Shown here in pieces: positions 1 to 5,135 of a DNA stretch of 11,276 nucleotides. The position numbers were made by a program, and so were the translations under genes. The stretch covers positions 1-11,276 of the forward strand of contig CAADWU010000110.1 in assembly GCA_900752845.1 (NCBI GenBank), given 5' to 3'. Below the pieces are notes generated by a model, which searched no databases, was not told the origin of the DNA, and was given only the letters and a program-made list of their open reading frames with translations. This DNA comes from Candidatus Gastranaerophilales bacterium. GTDB taxonomy: Bacteria; Cyanobacteriota; Vampirovibrionia; Gastranaerophilales; Gastranaerophilaceae. Position 1 is the stretch's first letter. Each line of letters opens with the position of its first letter.

Positions 1-32
1 GGCTACGCTGGTGCTCCTTTCATATATTATCC

Positions 33-60
33 ATTATAACAGATTTTTTAAGTTTTTCAA
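33..60 (-). promoter_or_regulatory. Sigma-70-type promoter firing off the left edge
   Basis: Read on the minus strand there is a TTGAAA -35 box (55-60), a 16-bp spacer and a perfect TATAAT -10 box (33-38). Transcription would begin near position 26 and leave the window to the left. It lies just beyond the sepF terminator, so it should serve the next gene. AAAGGAG (14-20) resembles a ribosome binding site, but no ATG, GTG or TTG follows in the remaining 13 bases. The product is therefore unknown; an RNA gene is also possible. Confidence 0.6.
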
Positions 61-63
61 CAT

Positions 64-88
64 AAAAAAAAGAGGCACAAAGTGCCTC
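64..88 (-). terminator. Intrinsic terminator of the yggS-sepF unit
   Basis: GAGGCAC (72-78) and GTGCCTC (82-88) form a perfect 7-bp stem with a 3-nt loop. On the minus strand the stem runs directly into eight T residues (64-71). It lies about 35 bp past the sepF stop codon, as expected for a Rho-independent terminator. Confidence 0.9.
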
Positions 89-123
89 ATATTCAACTAT
101 CTCTCTTTCTCATGTTAGTATAA

Positions 124-627
124 CTACTGTTGTAGAGGAGCTCTCCACAATGAGTCATTAAATTTATTTTGATTAGCAGTAACGTCAACAGACAAAGTAA
201 CGTTGCTAGGTGTGAATACAAATACTAAATCGCCTACTTTTTGAGGTTTGCCGTCCAATGCATGAGCTGCACCGCATACGAAATCGATTGTTCTTTGTGA
301 TTGCTCTTTATCTAAAAGATGAAGGTTTAAAACGATTGTTTTTCTGTTTCTAAGATGTTGAACAATTGTTGCAGCATCTTCAAATGAACGAGGTTCCATA
401 ACTTTAACTTCATAACCTTTGAAGTTAGGATGATTAACAACTTTTAATTCGTTTGTTTTATCAGCAACCGGCTGATAAGAATAAGCAGGATCCAAAGCTA
501 AATTATCCTGAACAGGGTAATCTTCTTCAATTTCCTGAGCCATTTCATCAAAAATAGTTTCTCTTGGTTCAAATCCTTTTACTAAAAAATCTACTACTGA
601 TTTAATTTTGTCTGTTACTACTGCCAC
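124..627 (-). CDS. sepF: Cell division protein SepF
   Basis: SepF binds the C-terminal tail of FtsZ and tethers the Z-ring to the membrane. The 167-residue protein has the usual plan. A short amphipathic N-terminal helix (about residues 3-18, with VVDFLVKGF) would act as membrane anchor. An acidic, variable linker follows (about 25-60). The SepF fold spans about 70-148 and carries the family hallmarks VKVMEPRSFEDA, VLNLHLLDKEQSQRTIDF, GAAHALDG and VFVFTPSNV. The start is GTG at 627, fixed by a strong GGAGG seven bases upstream; no earlier in-frame ATG competes. It lies 23 bp after yggS on the same strand, the yggS/pipY-sepF order known from cyanobacteria and Gram-positives, so the two are probably co-transcribed. 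An intrinsic terminator follows. Family assignment is secure; the FtsZ role is inferred from the family. Confidence 0.95.
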   Translation of the reverse strand: MAVVTDKIKSVVDFLVKGFEPRETIFDEMAQEIEEDYPVQDNLALDPAYSYQPVADKTNELKVVNHPNFKGYEVKVMEPRSFEDAATIVQHLRNRKTIVLNLHLLDKEQSQRTIDFVCGAAHALDGKPQKVGDLVFVFTPSNVTLSVDVTANQNKFNDSLWRAPLQQ

Positions 628-650
628 CGTTTTTCCTCCGTTTATCTTAC

Positions 651-1313
651 TTATTTAAATAATTTTCTACCAATTCTAAGCATTGTTGCACCATTTTTTG
701 CTGCGATTTTATAATCCTGACTCATCCCCATTGATATCTCTTTTAATTCACAGTTAAATGTTTGCTCAAGTTTGCTTTTAGTTTCTCTCACTTCTGAAAA
801 CAATTTGTTCAATTCATCTTCACAAGCTCCAAGAGGCGCCATATTCATCAGTCCTGCAATTTCAATTGCGGGAAGCTCTTTTATAGAGGTAAAAATTTCG
901 AAAAGTTCCGATTTGGAAAACCCAAACTTTTGTTCTTCATTTGCATTGTTAACCTGAAGAAAAATTTGTTGAATTTTTCCAATCTTTGCTGCTTCATCCG
1001 AAATTTCTTTTGCAAGTTTGAATGAATCTACAGAATGTATATAATCAAAAGTTCCAATAACCTTTTTAACCTTGTTGGTTTGTAAGTGCCCTATAAAGTG
1101 AAACTTAGAATTATTCCTTATTTCTGCAGGAAGATTGTTTATCTTCTCTATAGCCTCAATTACTCTTGATTCTCCGAAATCCCTTAACCCTGCGTTATAT
1201 GCAGCAATTATAGCGTCTTCGTCAAAATACTTTGTAACTGCAATTATCTTTGGTTTATAAGGTGCGATTTCTTCCTGTATTTGTAAAAGATTTTTTTTAA
1301 TCGTTTCTAACAT
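651..1313 (-). CDS. yggS: YggS/PipY family PLP homeostasis protein
   Basis: This is a 220-residue, single-domain PLP-binding protein (PLPBP/YggS/YlmE; PipY in cyanobacteria) with the alanine-racemase-like barrel fold. The PLP lysine is K28 in IIAVTKYF. Other family signatures are DFGESRV, FHFIGHLQTNKVK, GLMNMAPLG, and the C-terminal LSMGMSQDYKIA (read here as ISMGMSQDYKIA) and TMLRIGRKLF, whose Ser and Arg residues hold the cofactor phosphate. The length is typical for the family. Such proteins have no established catalytic reaction; they buffer cellular PLP and affect amino-acid and keto-acid balance. The ATG at 1313 follows a GTAGGAT ribosome-binding sequence. The gene heads the sepF transcript from a promoter at 1356-1384. 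No pipX homologue is visible upstream; the next gene there is divergent. Confidence 0.95.
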   Translation of the reverse strand: MLETIKKNLLQIQEEIAPYKPKIIAVTKYFDEDAIIAAYNAGLRDFGESRVIEAIEKINNLPAEIRNNSKFHFIGHLQTNKVKKVIGTFDYIHSVDSFKLAKEISDEAAKIGKIQQIFLQVNNANEEQKFGFSKSELFEIFTSIKELPAIEIAGLMNMAPLGACEDELNKLFSEVRETKSKLEQTFNCELKEISMGMSQDYKIAAKNGATMLRIGRKLFK

Positions 1314-1355
1314 AAATAATCATCCTACCCCTACAAGAAGTTGAATATAGTATTA

Positions 1356-1384
1356 ATTGTACTCTATACATCTGACACGGACAA
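1356..1384 (-). promoter_or_regulatory. Predicted promoter for yggS-sepF
   Basis: On the minus strand, TTGTCC (1379-1384) and TACAAT (1356-1361) are separated by an ideal 17-bp spacer. The expected start near 1349 gives a leader of about 36 nt to the yggS ATG. Each box differs from consensus at one or two positions. Confidence 0.6.
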
Positions 1385-1431
1385 CTTTTTTATTTTTAAC
1401 CCTTCCTCCTCTTTTAATTTTCCCTGAAAAC

Positions 1432-1446
1432 CATGATGTCATCATG
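1432..1446. repeat. Perfect 7-bp inverted repeat with 1-nt centre
   Basis: CATGATG-T-CATCATG is perfectly symmetric. The flanks extend it imperfectly, with TGAAA on the left and TTTCA on the right. No T-run follows on either strand, so it looks more like a protein-binding site than a terminator. It lies about 50 bp upstream of the predicted yggS -35 box. Confidence 0.5.
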
Positions 1447-1508
1447 ATTTCAAGGCATTTAACATTTCTTCAAGTTTGGTTAATATTTTGTAATATTGTC
1501 TCTTTTTA

Positions 1509-1538
1509 GGCATGCTTTTTGTTATTTTGGGCATGCCC
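1509..1538. repeat. Paired GCATGC palindromes, candidate operator
   Basis: GGCATGC (1509-1515) and GCATGCC (1531-1537) form an inverted repeat. Each half contains the self-complementary GCATGC, and the right half extends to GGGCATGCCC (1529-1538). The two centres are 21 bp apart, two helical turns, so both sites face the same side of the DNA. A stem-loop with a 15-nt loop is the alternative reading, but no T-run follows. Confidence 0.45.
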
Positions 1539-1578
1539 CTGATGTATATTATTAGAATAAACGATGTTTGGAAGTATT

Positions 1579-1587
1579 TTATCCACT
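1579..1587 (+). promoter_or_regulatory. DnaA-box-like 9-mer (8/9 match)
   Basis: TTATCCACT matches the classical DnaA box TTATCCACA at eight of nine positions. It sits in the centre of the inverted repeat GTATTT-N8-AAATAC (1574-1593) and faces a second box at 1637-1645. Binding is inferred only from sequence. Confidence 0.35.
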
Positions 1588-1636
1588 AAATACATGAGAT
1601 TTTTTGATTTTATTAAAGAAATAAGTATAATTAGCT

Positions 1637-1645
1637 TGTGGATAA
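1637..1645 (-). promoter_or_regulatory. Perfect DnaA-box 9-mer over the TPR-GT start codon
   Basis: TGTGGATAA is the exact complement of TTATCCACA. It overlaps the GTG start codon (1638-1640) of the TPR-glycosyltransferase gene. A match this good is expected about 0.1 times by chance in a window this size (my estimate). It may still be coincidence, because the bases also encode the first residues. Confidence 0.35.
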
Positions 1646-3107
1646 TTCAGTAAAAGAAAAATTTAATAATGCTTTTAAGCTTCATAGCAGCGGAAAAACA
1701 GAGGATGCTGAAAAGTTATACCTTGAAATCTTACGGAATAATCCTGAAAATTATGAAGTTTTAAATTTGCTTGGCATTTTATACTTTACGCAAAACGAGC
1801 TTAGCAAGGCTGAAGAGTATATAGTAAAAGCAATTTCATTAAAAAAAGATGCTTATTTTTATGAAAATCTTGCAAAAGTATATGAGAAGAAAAAAGATTA
1901 TGTATCTGAAATAAAAATTCTTAATGAAGCTGTAGAATATACAAACTGCGGATTTGAGATATATTTTTTGCTGGGATTGGCGTACAAAAATAATATTCAA
2001 TATGAAAATGCAGAGAAAGCTTATCTGAAAGCTTTAGAATTAAGACCCAAATCCGAAAAAGCCTGTTTTAACCTGGCAAGCCTTTATTTGTTTCTTAATA
2101 AACCGGAGAAGGCTGTCGAATACTTTAAGAAATGCCTTGAAATTAATCCTGATGACAAAGAAGTTTTATACTTTCTGTCACTCGGATATTTCAGAATAAA
2201 AGATTATGAGACAGGAACAAAATATTTTGAAAACAGACTTTGCAGGGGAACGGCTATAACTTCACAGGAAGTAACATACCCGAACCTTATGAAAAAAGCC
2301 AAACTCTGGAAAGGTGAAGATATTTCGGATAAAACACTTTACACATATTACGAAGCAGGTTTCGGCGATATGATTATGTTTGCAAGATATATCCCCGAGC
2401 TTAAAAAACGATGCAAAAAACTTATAATTAAACCTCAAAAAGAATTGTCGCAATTATTTAGAGATAATTTCCCTGATGTTGAAGTTATGGACTTATTTTA
2501 TGATGAAGCAAACACTGATTTTGACTTTCATATACCGTTTTTAAGTGTACCTTATGTTTTAGGGCTTGATAATAATGAAATTTTTATGCATCACGACAAA
2601 TATTTAAAGGCAATGCCTGACAAAATAAAATATTTTAAAGAAAATTTCTTTAATAATGATAAATTTAAAATAGCTATTAAATGGCAGGGAAATACTTACT
2701 ATGAAACAGACAGAGTAATAAATGTAGAAGCTTTTGCACCTTTGTTTAATTTACCTGATACAAAAATTTACTCGGCTCAGACCTTTGAAGGTTCGGAAGA
2801 ATTTGAAAAACTTGCATCTGAATATGACATTACAGACTTAAGCAAAAGCTTTAAGGATTTTTCATATACGGCAGGAGCTTTGGAAAATGTTGATCTCGTA
2901 ATATGCAGCGATACATCTTTAGCGCATCTTGCCGGAGCAATGGGCAAGCCCTGCATAGTGCTTTTGCCTTATCAGTATAACTGGCGCTGGCATATGGATT
3001 TAACACATTGCGACTGGTACGATTCGGTCAAGCTTTTCAGGCTCGGAAAAACAGAAAGCTGGTATGAGCTTATGAAACGAATTAAAGATACAATAAAAAA
3101 GAGCTGA
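1638..3107 (+). CDS. TPR protein with C-terminal GT9-like glycosyltransferase domain
   Basis: The 489-residue protein has two parts. Residues about 5-200 are at least five TPR units, with repeats such as AEKLYLEILRNNPENYEVLNLLG and AEKAYLKALELRPKSEKACFNLA split across 24-46 and 125-147. Residues about 215-489 resemble the GT-B, heptosyltransferase-like (GT9) domain often joined to TPRs. The signatures are LWKGEDISDKTL, EAGFGDMIMFARY (239-251), IAIKWQGN (346-352), DTSLAHLAGAMGKP (425-438) and WRWHMD (449-454). It probably transfers a sugar to a protein or envelope acceptor, with the TPRs binding the partner; donor and acceptor cannot be read from sequence. There is no signal peptide, so it is cytoplasmic. 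The start is GTG: an in-frame TAG at 1632-1634 rules out an earlier start, but the ribosome-binding site is poor. The stop codon lies inside the shared terminator. Confidence 0.85.
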   Translation: MDNSVKEKFNNAFKLHSSGKTEDAEKLYLEILRNNPENYEVLNLLGILYFTQNELSKAEEYIVKAISLKKDAYFYENLAKVYEKKKDYVSEIKILNEAVEYTNCGFEIYFLLGLAYKNNIQYENAEKAYLKALELRPKSEKACFNLASLYLFLNKPEKAVEYFKKCLEINPDDKEVLYFLSLGYFRIKDYETGTKYFENRLCRGTAITSQEVTYPNLMKKAKLWKGEDISDKTLYTYYEAGFGDMIMFARYIPELKKRCKKLIIKPQKELSQLFRDNFPDVEVMDLFYDEANTDFDFHIPFLSVPYVLGLDNNEIFMHHDKYLKAMPDKIKYFKENFFNNDKFKIAIKWQGNTYYETDRVINVEAFAPLFNLPDTKIYSAQTFEGSEEFEKLASEYDITDLSKSFKDFSYTAGALENVDLVICSDTSLAHLAGAMGKPCIVLLPYQYNWRWHMDLTHCDWYDSVKLFRLGKTESWYELMKRIKDTIKKS

Positions 3108-3128
3108 TTTCAGCTCTTTAATTTTTTT
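3095..3128. terminator. Bidirectional intrinsic terminator between convergent genes
   Basis: GAGCTGA (3101-3107), a 2-nt loop and TCAGCTC (3110-3116) form a 7-bp stem, extended to 10 bp by AAA/TTT flanks. The plus strand continues with TTTAA and seven T; the minus strand reads into six T (3095-3100). The TGA stop of the plus-strand gene (3105-3107) is part of the stem, and the TAA of the minus-strand gene (3118-3120) lies in its flank. One hairpin therefore ends both convergent genes. Confidence 0.9.
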
Positions 3129-3990
3129 GAAAAATCATTACATATTCATGTTTAAAGATAAAGAAACCGCCTGCTAAAGCTCTGTAACGCCACAGATTTG
3201 CAGTCTTGCCTTTTGCTCTTTCGTTACCCTGAATATCTTTTACGATAATTCCTTTTAATTTAAAACCCAGTGCCATCATTCTTGCCATACATTCAAAACC
3301 TAACGGCTGAACTTCGGAATTTTTGTAGCTGTCACCGATAATAAGAGCTGCAAAACGTCCTTTTTCAAGCATATCGTAACCGTTTTTGGCAACCTTTGCA
3401 AACAAATCGTAAAATTCATCTGTAGATGAACAGTTTGATAAATCTTCTTTTTTATCGGAAAACTTGATAATATCATCATAAGGAGGGTGAAGAACTAAAA
3501 ACTGTGCTTTCTCTTCTCCCATAATTTCAAGTCCCGCCTGAATTTTATCTCTTACAATATCAGATGCCGAATCAGCACAGATTACCCTTACATCTGTTAC
3601 CAATTGTTTTGGTGTAAATTTTTCAGAAACTTTTTCTGCAAGTTCGTCTTTAAGCTCAACACCTATACAGCGTCTTCCCATATTTACGGCTTCAATACCT
3701 GAAGTTCCCGAACCGAAGAAAAGGTCAAGCACAATATCATCTTTCTTGGTAAATCTTTCATAAAGCTGCTGGGCAATTTGAGGAATATAATTTCCATGAT
3801 ACTCGTTAGAGTGTCCGCCTTCTCTCAACCTTGTCGGGAATTCCCACAATGTATCTGTTTTTACATGCTCGTATGCTTTCCAGTTGTTCAAATCAATATC
3901 ACTGTATTTAGTGGTTTTGACAGGTTTTACAACTTGCAAATCCGCCTTTTTTGACGGTTTTAATTTTGTGTTAATTCTCGCTCTTACCAA
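3118..3990 (-). CDS. Site-specific DNA methyltransferase (N4-cytosine/N6-adenine type), apparently solitary
   Basis: This 290-residue amino-methyltransferase would move a methyl group from S-adenosylmethionine to an exocyclic amine of DNA. The SAM-binding motif I is DLFFGSGTSGIEA (89-101), followed by GRRCIGVEL. The catalytic motif IV appears as HPPYDDI (168-174) in place of the usual D/N/S-PPY/W. The I-then-IV order differs from the common beta-class order. The C-terminus has LWRYRALAGG and the HEYVMIFQK ending typical of DNA methylases. The basic N-terminus (1-25) is probably flexible. The start is TTG at 3990, supported by GGGAG eight bases upstream; no ATG lies nearby. No restriction endonuclease gene flanks it, which suggests an orphan, possibly regulatory, enzyme. 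Target sequence and methylated base are unknown. It is divergent from the PiT-like/mutL unit, and a link to MutL would be speculation. Confidence 0.85.
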   Translation of the reverse strand: MVRARINTKLKPSKKADLQVVKPVKTTKYSDIDLNNWKAYEHVKTDTLWEFPTRLREGGHSNEYHGNYIPQIAQQLYERFTKKDDIVLDLFFGSGTSGIEAVNMGRRCIGVELKDELAEKVSEKFTPKQLVTDVRVICADSASDIVRDKIQAGLEIMGEEKAQFLVLHPPYDDIIKFSDKKEDLSNCSSTDEFYDLFAKVAKNGYDMLEKGRFAALIIGDSYKNSEVQPLGFECMARMMALGFKLKGIIVKDIQGNERAKGKTANLWRYRALAGGFFIFKHEYVMIFQKN

Positions 3991-4029
3991 GTCTATTTCT
4001 CCCTATAAATAAATTTCTCTTTATAGCAT

Positions 4030-4059
4030 CTTATAGAAATGTTTCAGATTTGTAATCAA
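4030..4059 (-). promoter_or_regulatory. Predicted promoter for the DNA methyltransferase
   Basis: On the minus strand TTGATT (4054-4059) and TATAAG (4030-4035) are 18 bp apart. An alternative is an extended -10, TGC plus TATAAA (4020-4028), with a weak CTGAAA -35 (4042-4047). Either gives a short leader to the TTG start at 3990. Confidence 0.4.
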
Positions 4060-4065
4060 ACATTT
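4037..4065. repeat. 8-bp inverted repeat in divergent promoter region, candidate operator
   Basis: AAATGTTT (4037-4044) and AAACATTT (4058-4065) are exact inverted copies separated by 13 bp. The arm centres are 21 bp apart, two helical turns. The repeat spans the spacer and covers the -35 box of the predicted methyltransferase promoter, a natural position for a repressor. No T-run follows, so termination is unlikely. Confidence 0.5.
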
Positions 4066-4102
4066 AGATGAATTTGTGTTTGTTGTAGATTGATAAACAG
4101 AT

Positions 4103-4107
4103 GGAGG
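4103..4107 (+). promoter_or_regulatory. Ribosome binding site deciding between two adjacent ATGs
   Basis: GGAGG is followed by TATGATG. The first ATG (4109) is too close for efficient initiation; the second (4112) lies at a short but usable four-base spacing. The protein therefore most likely begins with MFEGAF. Confidence 0.6.
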
Positions 4108-4111
4108 TATG

Positions 4112-5134
4112 ATGTTCGAGGGAGCATTTACACTAAGCAATTTTTATATGATAGCAGGCTTTTTACTGTCAATGTATGCCTGTGTTTCAAACGATATTAT
4201 ACAAACTTTGGGTACATTTTTAAGTGCCAATAAAAAAACACCGTTTTATTATTTGTGGGCTTTTTCGGTAATAGTTCTGGTTATAACAATAGTAACAGGA
4301 TGGATTGTAAACGACGGAGATATGTCTTTCGGGCTGTTGACCAGAATTCCGGTTACGGAACAGTATACATTTCTGTATTTGCTGCCGCCCATTATACTTA
4401 TACTTTTGACACGCTGGGGAATTCCTGTTGCAACAACATTCCTTGTTCTCAGCGTATTCTCGGTAAGCGACACTTCCGTAATATGGATGATGCTTACAAA
4501 ATCAGTACTCGGATATGTTATCGCATTTATTGCGGCAATCATTATTTATAACATCATCGGTCGCCCTCTTGAAAGGTACTTTTACTATACCCAGAAACGT
4601 TCCGGAGATACTAAAATCTCTAAATGGTGGATGGTTGCCAAATGGTGTTCTACGGCATTTATATGGTCGCAGTGGCTTGTACAGGACTCAGCCAAACTGT
4701 TTGTGTATCTGCCAAGAAAAGCATCCGTTTGGGAATTATTGTTTGTGCTTGTAAGTTTTACTGTTTTTCTAGGAATATTGACTTATAAACGAGGTGGAGA
4801 TATTCAAAAAATTGTTAAAATGAAAACTAATGTCCAAGATCCTCGTTCTGCAACTATTATTGACATAATTTATGCATTCCTGCTTTTATATTTCATAAAT
4901 TTAAACAATATTCCTATGTCAACAACATGGGTGTTTATAGGATTGCTTGCAGGTCGTGAAATTGCACTTTATCAAAGATTGCGTTTTGAATCTCCGAAAA
5001 AAATGTATAAACATATTATTAAAGACTTGTACAAAGTCACTTTAGGTTTAATTGTATCTGTCGTTGTGGTTATTTTACTAACTCAATTTGATTACGTTAA
5101 ACACTTTTTCTTCTCTCACTTCATAGGAGGCTGA
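4112..5134 (+). CDS. Divergent PiT/PHO4-superfamily membrane transporter (predicted)
   Basis: This 340-residue protein is almost all hydrophobic, with about nine or ten membrane segments. It shows a twofold plan like inorganic phosphate (PiT/PHO4) permeases. Half one has SNDIIQTLGTFL (26-37), resembling the PiT GANDxANxxGT motif, and later GIPVATT (103-109), resembling PVSTTH. Half two has VQDSAKLFVYLP (190-201) and NIPMSTTW (266-273). The histidine after VSTT is replaced by F or W and the Gly-Ala before ND is absent, so the substrate may not be phosphate; some PiT relatives carry sulfate. ATG codons lie at 4109 and 4112. The GGAGG at 4103-4107 is only one base from the first and four from the second, so 4112 is preferred. 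mutL starts one base after its stop. Topology is clear; family is probable, substrate unknown. Confidence 0.65.
   Translation: MFEGAFTLSNFYMIAGFLLSMYACVSNDIIQTLGTFLSANKKTPFYYLWAFSVIVLVITIVTGWIVNDGDMSFGLLTRIPVTEQYTFLYLLPPIILILLTRWGIPVATTFLVLSVFSVSDTSVIWMMLTKSVLGYVIAFIAAIIIYNIIGRPLERYFYYTQKRSGDTKISKWWMVAKWCSTAFIWSQWLVQDSAKLFVYLPRKASVWELLFVLVSFTVFLGILTYKRGGDIQKIVKMKTNVQDPRSATIIDIIYAFLLLYFINLNNIPMSTTWVFIGLLAGREIALYQRLRFESPKKMYKHIIKDLYKVTLGLIVSVVVVILLTQFDYVKHFFFSHFIGG
5125..5130 (+). promoter_or_regulatory. Strong ribosome binding site for mutL
   Basis: A full AGGAGG lies inside the last codons of the upstream membrane-protein gene, five bases before the mutL ATG at 5136. With only one base between the upstream TGA and this ATG, translational coupling is likely. 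Confidence 0.8.
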
Positions 5135-5135
5135 T

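Larger units (their letters stand above)
1314..1637. other. Divergent intergenic region rich in palindromes
   Basis: No gene could be supported in these 324 bases. The left part holds the yggS promoter. The middle and right parts hold a 15-nt palindrome (1432-1446), two TAATATT copies starting 10 bp apart (1481-1487 and 1491-1497), two GCATGC palindromes 21 bp apart (1509-1538) and GTATTT-N8-AAATAC (1574-1593) around a DnaA-box-like sequence. The stretch 1588-1636 is very AT-rich. No clear promoter for the rightward TPR-glycosyltransferase gene was found; TATATT/TATTAT around 1545-1552 is a weak -10 candidate without a well-spaced -35. Confidence 0.6.

Noticed and set aside
1..26. Beginning of a tRNA or other known RNA at the left edge
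   Set aside because: The visible bases after the predicted start do not show the conserved U8 position of a tRNA, and too little sequence remains to judge other RNAs.
1314..1637. Calling this intergenic region a replication origin
   Set aside because: Only two DnaA-box matches are present, and no dnaA, dnaN, gidA or rnpA neighbours lie in the window. It was kept as a finding only.
1564..1653. A 29-codon ATG frame (MFGSIL...) overlapping the start of the TPR-glycosyltransferase gene
   Set aside because: It has no ribosome-binding site, is in a different frame from the gene, and resembles AT-rich chance coding. It was considered as a leader peptide but lacks support.
3118..3990. The methyltransferase as part of a restriction-modification or phage-defence island
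   Set aside because: Neighbours on both sides are core-type genes, there is no nuclease, integrase or repeat border, and base composition looks like its surroundings.
4270..4760. Long open frames on both strands inside the transporter gene
   Set aside because: They are shadows of the membrane-protein frame, with no ribosome-binding site and no recognisable protein features.
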